Positions 32,471 to 40,771 of a stretch of DNA of 64,000 bases are shown here, piece after piece. The stretch is from Actinomadura sp. NAK00032 (lineage in GTDB: Bacteria; Actinomycetota; Actinomycetes; Streptosporangiales; Streptosporangiaceae), in assembly GCF_013364275.1 (NCBI RefSeq), contig NZ_CP054932.1:2728001-2792000 (forward strand), read 5' to 3'. The notes beneath the pieces were generated by a model. The model saw nothing but the letters and a program-made list of their open reading frames with translations, searched no databases and was not told the DNA's origin. How positions within the stretch are numbered: the stretch's first letter is position 1; each line of letters opens with the position of its first letter. The position numbers were made by a program, and so were the translations under genes.

Positions 32471-35242
32471 TCACGACGAGGGCGCGGAACCACCGGCCGG
32501 ATGGACCCCGGTGATGCCCCAGACCAGCCGACAGAGCGGCTCCTGCTCGGTGATGTCCTGGTCGAACGAGACGGTGCCGAACTGGCCGAGGAAGCCGAAC
32601 CGCGCGGGCACCGCCCGCGCGCCCGGAAGCATCACCGGGATGAGCGGCATCGACCTCTCGACGCACTGCTCCATGAGGGCGCGGATCTCGGTCTCCTGCC
32701 ACGGGCCGATGCCGTCCGGCCCCAGGCAGATGAGCGCGGAGCGCGCCTTGCGGACCGCCAGCTGGATCTTGTCCTGGACGGACGTGCCCGGGCGGATCTC
32801 GTGGATGTCCAGCCACGGCTGGACGCCGCGCCGACGCAGTTCGCGGCACAGTTCCCTGACGGCCGGGCGGTCGGCGGAACTGTGCGCCACGAAGACGTCG
32901 AACTCGTCGCGCAGGAGCTTGCCATGGAGCGTGCGCGCCGCTTCGGCGGGGTCCGGGACGGGCGCGCCGTGCCGGGGCCGGAGCCCGAGGCTCGCCAGGA
33001 CCAGCCCGTGCAGGGCCTGCCGCGACGGGTCGGCCGGAGCGCCCGGTCCGTCCGGCAGCGTGCGGGTGAGGAGGGCGCCGAGTTCGGCCATGGTGAGCGA
33101 CGCCAGCAGTGCCTCGGCACCGCCGTCCGCCACGAGGCGGTCGAATGTCTCGGCGGTCCGGCCTTCGTGGGCCTCAAGGACGCCGGCGAGCCGCTCCGGC
33201 CCGAGCACCTCCTCCAGCGCGTCCCCCAGGGCCCTGGACGGACGGACCGCCGCGCCCGCCACCCGTTCCGCGGGCCACCGCCGCGCCGCCTCGCGATCGT
33301 TGGCCACCGCGCGCCGCAACGTGGAACGCAGCGGATCGGCGTCCGGGCGGGAGACGCGCTGCGCGTGCAGGCCGGCCGCCGCGAGCAGGTCGGTGCTGGT
33401 CCGGACGGAGAACACGTCCGGGTCGCGGAGGTGCGGGTACACGATCTGGGCCACGGCCGTGTCGTAGGCGTCGAGCGCATCGTGCAGCCCGGCGACCAGG
33501 GCCGGGTCACAGGCCGGGAGCCGCGGGCGGAGTCCGGGGTCTTCGGCGGCCTCCCGTTCCTCCCGTTCCAGCTCGGCCCGCCGCTGGTCCACTACCTCCG
33601 CCAGCGCCGCCCGGGCCGCCTCCCCGTCGGCGGCGGCCGTCGAGAGCGCCAGGGCCTCACGCTCCAGCCCCGCCGCCAGGGATTCGAGCATGGCGGCGAC
33701 GGCGCTTCCGCCGAGCCCTTCGCTCTCGCGCCGCAGGCGGACCAGGTGCTCCAGTTCCGGGACGCCGTGCAGGAAGGCCAGCAGGGAGGCGGCGTCACCG
33801 GGGCCCGGAGGGGGGACGCACTGGGCGAGCGTCAGGCCGGTGGAACCGTCCCGCACCCAGCCGGGGGCGGTGCGGACGGTCTCGGCGATCATCTTCCGCA
33901 GTGCGGCCCGGAAGCCGGTGGTGGCCTCCCGCCAGGACGCGGCGCCGGCGTCGACGCCGTAATGCCCGGCCAGTTCGGAGAGGACGCGGTCGACGTCGCA
34001 CGTGGCGGGCGGGGCCAGCGCCAGCCGGCCCACGGAGGCCCAGAGGGTCTCATGGTCGGATCGCAGCGAGAGAGCGGAGTCCTCGCGGCCGACGACGACG
34101 AGGCGCCGCCAGGCCTTCCGCAAGGCCCGGAAGCGCGACTTGGACAGCCGTATCGGTGCTTTCCGCCACCAGTCGAACAAGTCCTGCTCTGGCCCGGTCA
34201 GCCGATTTCGCGCGCGCCGGGCGAGCGACGAGGTCTCTTGCGGAAGGGCGTGTTCGAGGAGTTCGGCCAGCAGCCGGTCGACCTCGGCCGGGTCGGTGGT
34301 GTTCCGCAGGCCGGAGACGGCCCGGTTCAGGGCCTGGTACGCCGCGAGGCGCGCGTCGAGTTCGGCGAGCCGCCTCCCCACGGCCCGGAGGGTGTCCCTC
34401 AAGGTCCAGGGGACGTTCGGGTCCGAGGCCGCTCGGGAGAGGTCGACCGGGCCGGAGCCGGACAACTCGTGGGCCAGCACCGCCAGTGTTCGGAGGCACT
34501 GCTGCGTCCTCCGCCGCGCCGGAGCCCAGCCCTGGACCGCCAGTAACGACCCGCTGGACGCGGTGGCCAGTCGGAGCACCTGGTCCTCCACACCGTCCCA
34601 GTGGCGGAGCGCGTCCCGGTTGACCTCGTAGTACTCGTCGACCCAGCCCCGCACCCTGGCGTGCACCTCGGCGGCATCGTGCCCCGCGAACGGGAACACA
34701 TCGACCTTGAGCTCCCCGATGTCGGTGAACATCACCAGGCACGGGACATGGCGTCCGATGCCGAGCCGCTGCGCGAAATGCAGTGCGGCCTCCGTACCCG
34801 GGATCGCCGTCCTGGCCTGGCGCTGGAAGTCGAGGTGCACCTCGATGTCGTCCCTGTCCCGCAGCGGCCGGAGCGATTGCGGGCGGATCGTGCTCCAGTC
34901 CGGTCGTTCATGATCGAAGACGGGACCGGAGAAGGGAAAGGGGATGCCCCTGCGCATGCGGGCGAGGACTCCGCCGAGAATCGTTCCGCGCTGTGCCTCC
35001 CGGTATTGGATCCGCGTGAACTCCCCTTCGGAGAGACCCGAGAAGAAGACGAAGCGGACTCGGTTCGCCGTCCGCCGGCACAGGTCGACGCAGTACTCCT
35101 GGAGGAATTCGGCACAGACCGGAGAGTCGTCGCCCACCAGCATGATGCTCCAGCCGAAGCCGTCGGTGAGGCGGCGGGACCGGCCGTCGGTCCGGAACAC
35201 GTAGTCGTACACGTCCTCGGCCGACACCGCGTGGAAGCCCAT
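32471..35242 (-). CDS. Large protein with C-terminal TIR domain
   Basis: 923 residues from ATG 35242, with GGAGGG six bases upstream. The TIR domain (about 779-905) starts DEFDVFVAHSSADRPAVREL, contains PWLDIHEIRPGTSVQDKIQL and GPWQETEIRALM; E852, four residues after W848, matches the catalytic Glu of TIR NADases such as SARM1. The N-terminal 230 residues (GWSIMLVGDDSPVCAEFLQE; VPCLVMFTDIGELKVDVFPF) look like an alpha/beta sensor domain I cannot name; residues about 250-700 are mainly helical, partly coiled coil (AELEREEREAAEDP). It is probably a stress or phage-activated NAD-degrading or signalling protein; inference from the TIR domain. Confidence 0.82.
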   Translation of the reverse strand: MGFHAVSAEDVYDYVFRTDGRSRRLTDGFGWSIMLVGDDSPVCAEFLQEYCVDLCRRTANRVRFVFFSGLSEGEFTRIQYREAQRGTILGGVLARMRRGIPFPFSGPVFDHERPDWSTIRPQSLRPLRDRDDIEVHLDFQRQARTAIPGTEAALHFAQRLGIGRHVPCLVMFTDIGELKVDVFPFAGHDAAEVHARVRGWVDEYYEVNRDALRHWDGVEDQVLRLATASSGSLLAVQGWAPARRRTQQCLRTLAVLAHELSGSGPVDLSRAASDPNVPWTLRDTLRAVGRRLAELDARLAAYQALNRAVSGLRNTTDPAEVDRLLAELLEHALPQETSSLARRARNRLTGPEQDLFDWWRKAPIRLSKSRFRALRKAWRRLVVVGREDSALSLRSDHETLWASVGRLALAPPATCDVDRVLSELAGHYGVDAGAASWREATTGFRAALRKMIAETVRTAPGWVRDGSTGLTLAQCVPPPGPGDAASLLAFLHGVPELEHLVRLRRESEGLGGSAVAAMLESLAAGLEREALALSTAAADGEAARAALAEVVDQRRAELEREEREAAEDPGLRPRLPACDPALVAGLHDALDAYDTAVAQIVYPHLRDPDVFSVRTSTDLLAAAGLHAQRVSRPDADPLRSTLRRAVANDREAARRWPAERVAGAAVRPSRALGDALEEVLGPERLAGVLEAHEGRTAETFDRLVADGGAEALLASLTMAELGALLTRTLPDGPGAPADPSRQALHGLVLASLGLRPRHGAPVPDPAEAARTLHGKLLRDEFDVFVAHSSADRPAVRELCRELRRRGVQPWLDIHEIRPGTSVQDKIQLAVRKARSALICLGPDGIGPWQETEIRALMEQCVERSMPLIPVMLPGARAVPARFGFLGQFGTVSFDQDITEQEPLCRLVWGITGVHPAGGSAPSS

Positions 35243-35309
35243 GTCCGACCCTCCGGATGCGGGGCATAGTCTGGAACGCTCAGGCTAGGCGAACGGGGAG
35301 CGGACGCCG

Positions 35310-35741
35310 GTGGGAACGTGCGAGTTCTGCGCCATCGCGGCGGGGGAGGCGGCGGCCGAAACCGTCTACGCCGACGACTCCGCCGTTGCCTTCGTGCCAC
35401 TTCACCCGGCCACGCCCGGCCACGTTCTCGTCGTTCCCAGAGAACACTTTCCCGACATCTGGGCGCTGGACGCGGACACGGCCCACCGGCTGGCGGACGC
35501 CGTGCTGCGGGTGGCGCACGGCGTGCGGCGCGCGCTCGATCCCGAGGGGCTCAACGTCATCAACTCCTCCGGCCGCGCCGCCACGCAGACCGTGTTCCAC
35601 GTGCACGTCCACGTCGTGCCGCGGTGGCAGGAGGACGGCTTCGGCCGCCTGTGGCCCGAGTCGCCGCGGCACGAGGCCGGCCGGGTCGAGCGGGCGGTAC
35701 GGCTGATCAGGCGGGAACTGGGCGGCGCGCCGCCCCGCTGA
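35310..35741 (+). CDS. HIT-family nucleotide hydrolase
   Basis: 143 residues from GTG 35310. CEFCAIAAGEAAAETVYADD is the HIT opening (CxxC), and FHVHVHVVPRW contains the histidine triad. HIT proteins split AMP or GMP from nucleotide conjugates. It is divergent from the TIR gene (67 bases) and converges with the three-helix membrane protein gene. Its position between two TIR genes is suggestive because TIR enzymes release ADP-ribose-type nucleotides, but HIT genes are common and this may be chance. Confidence 0.9.
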   Translation: MGTCEFCAIAAGEAAAETVYADDSAVAFVPLHPATPGHVLVVPREHFPDIWALDADTAHRLADAVLRVAHGVRRALDPEGLNVINSSGRAATQTVFHVHVHVVPRWQEDGFGRLWPESPRHEAGRVERAVRLIRRELGGAPPR

Positions 35742-35769
35742 TCCCGCGCCCCGCCGGTCCGGCGCCGCC

Positions 35770-36198
35770 TCAACCGAGGGCCACCGCGACGACCACCGCC
35801 ACGATGATCAGGACGAGGGTCCCGTAGAAGCCCCGCAGCGTGGTGGAACCGACCACCTGCGGCCACTTCACCTCCCCGGCGTACGGGGCGGTGTTCATCG
35901 AGAAGACCTCTACCGGCCCGCCCGGGATCCGCGCCTGGTCGTACAGCTTCCTGAACAGGCGCTCCTGCCGCAGGAAGTAGGCGTCCACGAGCCAGAAGCC
36001 GAGGACCGGCACCAGCGCGACGGCCGTCACCCGCCATTTCGGGCTGCTCAGCGAGACGCCGAGGAACGCCGCGACCAGCGTCAGCGTCCAGCCCTTGATC
36101 AGGAACGAGCCGTTGCCCAGCCGAGTGACGACCGCCTGGATGAACTCCAGGTGCTTGACCTGCTCGGCGGTGAACTGGGGGTGTCCGGGTTCAGTCAC
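35770..36198 (-). CDS. Three-helix membrane protein coupled to TIR-NTPase-TPR gene
   Basis: 142 residues from GTG 36198. Helices about 36-50 (GWTLTLVAAFLGVSL), 56-75 (VTAVALVPVLGFWLVDAYFL) and 120-141 (RGFYGTLVLIIVAVVVAVAL). Motifs QAVVTRLGNGSFLIKGW and DAYFLRQERLFRKLYDQAR resemble, from memory, a widespread small membrane protein family. The start overlaps the stop of the TIR-NTPase-TPR gene by eight bases, so it is translationally coupled. A membrane effector, or membrane-docking partner, of that protein is the natural hypothesis. Confidence 0.75.
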   Translation of the reverse strand: MTEPGHPQFTAEQVKHLEFIQAVVTRLGNGSFLIKGWTLTLVAAFLGVSLSSPKWRVTAVALVPVLGFWLVDAYFLRQERLFRKLYDQARIPGGPVEVFSMNTAPYAGEVKWPQVVGSTTLRGFYGTLVLIIVAVVVAVALG

Positions 36199-39100
36199 GC
36201 GTGTGCGGCCTTTCGTCGGGTGTCGGGGGGAATCGGTTCGGGGAGCCGCCTGGGAAGGGCTCGTCGCTCAACTCGGCCCATGCCCCGCGGGCGATCCCGA
36301 TGAGCTCCGGATCGTCCAGGTCCAGCGCCACCCGTGCCGCGCGGCCGACGGCCCGCATGCTCGTCGCCGGATCCCGGTCATCGGATATCCGCGCCATCGT
36401 GACGAGGGAGCAGACGTACATGAGGTCGGCCTCAGGGCCGCCCGCGTCGTGGACGCCGGCGCAGAGGGCGACGGCTTCTTCGATGAGGGGGAGGGCCTCA
36501 TCGGTCCGCCCGAGATCGTGCAGGGTGTCGGCGAGGTTGTTGAGGACGTTCGCCAGTTCCACGCGATCGCCGGGCGCCTCGCCGGGGAGCGCCCGGCGGA
36601 TGCGCACCGCCTCCTCGGCCGCCGACAGGGCCTCTTCGGCCCGGCCGAGGCCGCTCAGGCAGCGGCCGAGGTCCGTCAGCACGGACGCCAGGCGGTCGCC
36701 GTCCCCGATCCGGCGCAGTGGCGCGGCGGCCAGGGCGTACGCCTCGGCCGCCGCCTCGTCCCGCTCATCGTCCTCCAGGGCCTGCGCCCTGAGGTGGAGG
36801 TTCACCGCCTGCCGGTCTCGGAGATCCGCCCTGCCCTCGGCGACCAGTGCGGAGAGCAGCCCGCCGGCCCGGTCCGTCAGCAGGATGACCGGGCCCGCCC
36901 GGCCGAGGTCGTGGTGGATGTGGGCGAGCACCATGAGCGCCGCGACGTACTTCTCCCGCACCTCCGCCCGGCCTCGGCCGAACAGGGCGGAGAAGACGGC
37001 GACCGCGTCCGCCGCCGCCGCGAGCGCGCCGTCGAGGTCGCCCTCGTCCTGGAGCATCCCCGCCAGGGCGCCCAGTACCTCGGCGAGTTCCGGCTCGAAG
37101 GCGTCGGGCAGCGGATCGGAGAGCTTGCGGTAGATGTCGACCGATTCGTCGAACGCGTCCCGGGCGCCGCCCGCGTCGCCGGTCTCGCGCCAGTACAGGC
37201 CGAGGTTGTGCAGCGCCTTGGCGAGATTGGCGAGCTGGGTCCCGGGAAGCTCGGACGCCAGCTCCCGGTAGAGGCCGACGGCCTCGGTGACCTCCTCGAT
37301 CGCGGCCTCGTGGTCGCCGAGCCCGCGCAGTGTCGCCGCGCTGTTGACCAGGGCCGCGGCCAGGGCATCGAGGTGCCGTTCCCCGTAGCGGGCGACGAGG
37401 CCGCGGGCGAGGGCGACCGCCTCCCGCGCCGCCTCCCGCGCTTCCGGCCACCGGTGCAGCGCCGCCTGGTCGCCGGCGAGGTTGCCGAGGTACCTGACGA
37501 GGTCGTCGCGGAACCGGTCGGGGTCGGCGGCGTCCAGCTCACGGAGCAGGCCGACCGCCTCACCGGTGGCGGGCAGGGCCTCGGTGGGGCGGCCCGCCTC
37601 CGACAGGGCCACGGCCAGATCGCCCAGAGCCGACGCGAGCCCGGACATGAGGTGCGTCCTGTCATCGCCGGCGGCCTCCCGCGCGCGCGTGCGCAGCAGC
37701 TCCACGGCCTCCGCCGCGGCGCCGGCCGCCCGGCCGAACTCCGCCGTCAGGCCCAGCAGGCTCGCATGGGTCAACAGCGCTGCCGCGAGCAGGTCGCGCG
37801 CCTCGGCCGTTCCAGCCGCGCGTAACGCGCCGATCGCCTTCTCCGCGTACTCCAGGCCGTCCCCGGCGAGGCCGAGTGCGCCGTAGGCGCCGGCGAGGGT
37901 GTCCAGGGCTGACGCCGCCTCCACGTCGTGCTCGTCCATCGCCTCGTAACGCCGGACGGCGCGCGCCGCGACGACGAGGGCCTCGTCATGCTCCCCGACC
38001 GCCGCGAGACGCCGGGCGAGGGCGTGCGTCAGCCAGGCGGCGCCCTCCGGATCGGGCGGCCGCTCCGCGAGCTTGCGGTCGAGCGCCGTCCGGGTGCGGA
38101 CCACGGCGAAGGCGGCGAGGGCGAGCGTCGAGTCGGGCAGGCGCCCGACGATCGCCTCGTCGAGCGCGGCGCCGTCCTCGGCACCGGTGTCCAGGAGTTC
38201 CGACAGCACGCCCACCAGGGAGCCGTCCTCGACGCGGGTGGCGACGGCGATCGCGAGCGGCACCCGGCGGAGCAGGTCGGGCGTCAGCAGCGCGCGCATC
38301 GTGTCCCGCACGTGCGGATGGCGCGGTGCCGCCCGGCCGAGCACCGTCAGCGCGCGGACGAGCCGGTCCCCGTCGACCAGGGGAGCGGCGGCCGAGGCGA
38401 GGCCGGGTTCCTCCGCCAGTGTCGCCGCGGCGAGGTCCTCACCCAGCCGGTCCGGGCGCAGCGGGTTGAGCGCGCCGGGGCCGGGATACGTCGCGGCGAG
38501 CCAGCGCCGGTAGCGGGCGACGGCATCGCGGCCCGCGCCGTCGAAGGTGGGCAGCGCGCGCAGCAGCGCCTGCGCCTGCTCGGCGTCGTCGGCGCCGAAC
38601 AGCGTGGCGGCCGACACGACCTCGTCCAGCCGGGCGTCGTGCGGCTCCGGCAGCAGGTGGACGGCGGTGGTCCGCGACCAGAGGCGCCGCTCGTGGTCGA
38701 GGACCCGCAGGACGGGGTCGTCCCGCCCCGGTCCCGGCGCCGGCCCGTCGAGCAGCGCGGCGAGCGCGGCCGCGTGCACCTCCAGGGCCCGGTCGCAGCG
38801 CCCGCCGGTGAGACCCGCCGGCGGCGCGCTGAGCGGTTCAGGACGGCCCAGCCCGCGGGCGAACGCGGTCAGCGCGCGGTCGAACTCGGCGCGCCGGTCA
38901 TCCGTGCCGGTCAGCGGGCCGAGCCGCATCTCCGCCATATCGCCGAACAGCAGGGCGACCCGGTCGTCCCTGTGCCGGCGGAGGAACTGCCGCCAGACCC
39001 CGGCGGACCTGGCGAGCAGCAGCATTCGCGACGGTCCGCGTTCCGCGGTCCGCTCGAGCAAGGCCGAGGCAAGACGGGCGACCTGCGCGGTGCGGCCTTC

Positions 39101-39886
39101 CGCGTAGTCGACGACCAGTAGCAGAGGAGTGGTGAATTCGCCGACCCGGCCGAGCACCTCATCGGGCAGCCGCTCGGGGACGAGACCGGCCGCCCACCCG
39201 CCGGCCTTCCTGACCAGCTCGTCCGCGAGCCGGGTCTTGCCCTGCCCCCCGGGACCGGTGACCAGCAGGACGTCCACTCGCGCCGGGGAGCGCAGCCAGT
39301 CCCGCAGCCGGTCGAGTTCGGCCGTCCGCCCGCCGAACGGCACCACCCCGTACTCGGGCCGGAGGAGCATGCTCGGCAGCGGATCGTCCGGCAGCTCCGG
39401 CGGCTTCTCGAAGAGGTCCGGGAGCAGCAGGTCGGGAACCTTCTCGGCGATCAGCCCGGCCAGCCGCCGGAGGTCCTCGCCGAACCTCGGGTGGGCGACC
39501 GCGACGGACTGCCGGTGGGCCAGCCCGGCGATGTCGCCGGGCAGATCGTCCGCCGCCGGCCGCGCCGCCCCGTCGAGGAGCACGGGGACGACGGCGATCC
39601 CCGCGCCGAGCGCGGCCCGGATCTCCCTCCGGACCCAGTCCTTCTCGCGGTCGATGAGGCGCTCGCCCCCATCGGCCGCGAACCACCTCGGACCTATCAG
39701 GACGAGCAGGATCTTCGCGCTCTCCAGCTCCCGCCGGATCTCCACCGGGTAGTGGTCGCCGGGTCGCAGCGACACCGCGTCGCGGAACACCCGGTCTTCG
39801 CCGAACCGCTCCTTGAGGAACTCGTACGCTCCGGCGGCATAGGGCGCGGCGTCGACAGTCCGGTAGTTGATGAAGACGTCGGCCAC
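36191..39886 (-). CDS. TIR / P-loop NTPase / TPR (NLR-like) protein
   Basis: 1231 residues from GTG 39886 (VADVFINYRT); no clear ribosome site. TIR about 3-145 (FINYRTVDAAPYAAGAYEFL; RVFRDAVSLRPGDHYPVEIR), with DWVRREIRAAL giving the putative catalytic E88 four residues after W84. NTPase about 185-560: Walker A GPGGQGKTRLADEL (211-224), Walker B LLLVVDYAEG (D260). From about 600 to 1190 there is a tetratricopeptide-like solenoid with recurrent ALHNLGLYWRETGDAGGARD-type units. This is the architecture of STAND/NLR immune receptors: TPR senses, NTPase oligomerises, TIR acts. The next gene, a membrane protein, is coupled. Confidence 0.88.
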   Translation of the reverse strand: MADVFINYRTVDAAPYAAGAYEFLKERFGEDRVFRDAVSLRPGDHYPVEIRRELESAKILLVLIGPRWFAADGGERLIDREKDWVRREIRAALGAGIAVVPVLLDGAARPAADDLPGDIAGLAHRQSVAVAHPRFGEDLRRLAGLIAEKVPDLLLPDLFEKPPELPDDPLPSMLLRPEYGVVPFGGRTAELDRLRDWLRSPARVDVLLVTGPGGQGKTRLADELVRKAGGWAAGLVPERLPDEVLGRVGEFTTPLLLVVDYAEGRTAQVARLASALLERTAERGPSRMLLLARSAGVWRQFLRRHRDDRVALLFGDMAEMRLGPLTGTDDRRAEFDRALTAFARGLGRPEPLSAPPAGLTGGRCDRALEVHAAALAALLDGPAPGPGRDDPVLRVLDHERRLWSRTTAVHLLPEPHDARLDEVVSAATLFGADDAEQAQALLRALPTFDGAGRDAVARYRRWLAATYPGPGALNPLRPDRLGEDLAAATLAEEPGLASAAAPLVDGDRLVRALTVLGRAAPRHPHVRDTMRALLTPDLLRRVPLAIAVATRVEDGSLVGVLSELLDTGAEDGAALDEAIVGRLPDSTLALAAFAVVRTRTALDRKLAERPPDPEGAAWLTHALARRLAAVGEHDEALVVAARAVRRYEAMDEHDVEAASALDTLAGAYGALGLAGDGLEYAEKAIGALRAAGTAEARDLLAAALLTHASLLGLTAEFGRAAGAAAEAVELLRTRAREAAGDDRTHLMSGLASALGDLAVALSEAGRPTEALPATGEAVGLLRELDAADPDRFRDDLVRYLGNLAGDQAALHRWPEAREAAREAVALARGLVARYGERHLDALAAALVNSAATLRGLGDHEAAIEEVTEAVGLYRELASELPGTQLANLAKALHNLGLYWRETGDAGGARDAFDESVDIYRKLSDPLPDAFEPELAEVLGALAGMLQDEGDLDGALAAAADAVAVFSALFGRGRAEVREKYVAALMVLAHIHHDLGRAGPVILLTDRAGGLLSALVAEGRADLRDRQAVNLHLRAQALEDDERDEAAAEAYALAAAPLRRIGDGDRLASVLTDLGRCLSGLGRAEEALSAAEEAVRIRRALPGEAPGDRVELANVLNNLADTLHDLGRTDEALPLIEEAVALCAGVHDAGGPEADLMYVCSLVTMARISDDRDPATSMRAVGRAARVALDLDDPELIGIARGAWAELSDEPFPGGSPNRFPPTPDERPHTRD

Positions 39887-39968
39887 GCTGCAAAGGAAAC
39901 CACGCGGGCCCGGGAGGCGGCGCGCGGTGGCCGGGATGGGCCGCCGCCTGGGCGGCGGCCCCGGTCGG

Positions 39969-40415
39969 TCAGCAGTCGGAGTAGCGGACGTACCACTTGC
40001 CGTTGCCGTTGCCGAGCTTGTAGTCGGCGATCCAGCGCTGCCGGCTCATCCGCACCCACAGGTAGCCGTCGCGGCGCTGGATGGTGTCCCAGTCCGTCCG
40101 CACCCGGGTCCCGTGCTCCAGGGCGCCGACCTTGGTGTAGCCGACGCCCGGCCCCGTGCGGACGTTCAGCCCGTTCGCGGGCAGGACCGTGCCGGTGCAC
40201 CAGCGGACGCGCTCCTCGTCCCGGGCGAGGAGCCGGTTCATCGCCTTGGCGGCCCCCTCCGGCCCCACGACGATCGCCCCGGGCCCGTGCCCCTCTTCCT
40301 CCTGCTGCCCCGGTTGCGGCGGCGGCTCCGCCTCGGCGGCCGTCGCGACGCTCAGCGTCCCCGCGGCGAGCACGCCCGCCACCAGCCCCGCACCGAGTTT
40401 CGTACCTACGCGCAT
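39969..40415 (-). CDS. Secreted SH3-domain protein
   Basis: 148 residues from ATG 40415 with GGAGGGG upstream. Signal peptide (MRVGTKLGAGLVAGVLAAGT, cleavage after AEA near residue 29), a Gln/Glu/Pro linker, then a bacterial SH3b domain (LNVRTGPGVGYTKVGALEHG, GYLWVRMSRQRWIADYKL). SH3b domains bind peptidoglycan. Two cysteines (WCTGTV and the terminal SDC) could pair. No enzymatic domain is present, so a wall-binding or inhibitor role is likely. Confidence 0.85.
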   Translation of the reverse strand: MRVGTKLGAGLVAGVLAAGTLSVATAAEAEPPPQPGQQEEEGHGPGAIVVGPEGAAKAMNRLLARDEERVRWCTGTVLPANGLNVRTGPGVGYTKVGALEHGTRVRTDWDTIQRRDGYLWVRMSRQRWIADYKLGNGNGKWYVRYSDC

Positions 40416-40566
40416 GTATCCCCTCCAAGTTCGTCCGACATGCAGTCAGAACATAACCCAGAGTGACATATGGAAGACACAATGTAACGAAAACTCTTCT
40501 TGCCCAACTCTCGTCGCCCCTGTCGCACAGCCCGAACACCCCCTGAATAAGGGCGACTCAGCCCTT

Positions 40567-40617
40567 CCCTAAGTGAGGCTTAAGGGCGTTCTGTTGGTGG
40601 GGGTGGGGGCCTAGCGT
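40567..40617 (+). promoter_or_regulatory. Direct-repeat operator and TAGCGT promoter before small RNA
   Basis: CCCTAAG (40567-40573) and GCTTAAG (40578-40584), period 11; TAGCGT at 40612-40617 starts 28 bases after the second TTAA. Same layout as 31729-31780. The second half-site would be centred near -41, as in class II activation. Confidence 0.6.
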
Positions 40618-40623
40618 TGCGGG

Positions 40624-40765
40624 TGTCAGAACTAGGAGACGGCGGAGGTGCACAGGCGGAGAGCGAAGCGAACGTCGGCTGAGGTTCCGACTGAGGTTCC
40701 TGATTGAGACAGGTTTCTGGCCCGCACGGCCCCGTAACCCCGCTCTGGGGCCGTGCGGGCCAGAA
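40624..40765 (+). ncRNA. Candidate small RNA with terminator (possible 19-residue ORF)
   Basis: From the predicted start about seven bases after TAGCGT to a perfect 19-base stem (40715-40733 with 40747-40765, 13-base loop) is about 140 bases. No normal gene fits. A short ORF, GTG 40648 to TGA 40705-40707 (VHRRRAKRTSAEVPTEVPD), has AGGAG upstream and contains the 12-base repeat TGAGGTTCCGAC / TGAGGTTCCTGA. It could be a regulatory RNA, a micropeptide gene, or both. The remaining part of this 356-base gap (40416-40566) is the SH3 gene promoter. Confidence 0.45.
40715..40765. terminator. 19-bp hairpin, bidirectional terminator
   Basis: TTCTGGCCCGCACGGCCCC (40715-40733) pairs perfectly with 40747-40765. 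It also lies seven bases from the stop of the leftward TetR gene, so it can end transcripts from both sides. Confidence 0.85.
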
Positions 40766-40771
40766 GCCGTT

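Noticed and set aside
32501..34546. 681-codon plus-strand frame opposite the TIR protein gene
   Set aside because: No recognisable domain, and codon composition is typical of antisense.
35310..35741. HIT protein as a firm component of a TIR system
   Set aside because: Opposite strand, own promoter, and a widespread housekeeping family; kept only as speculation.
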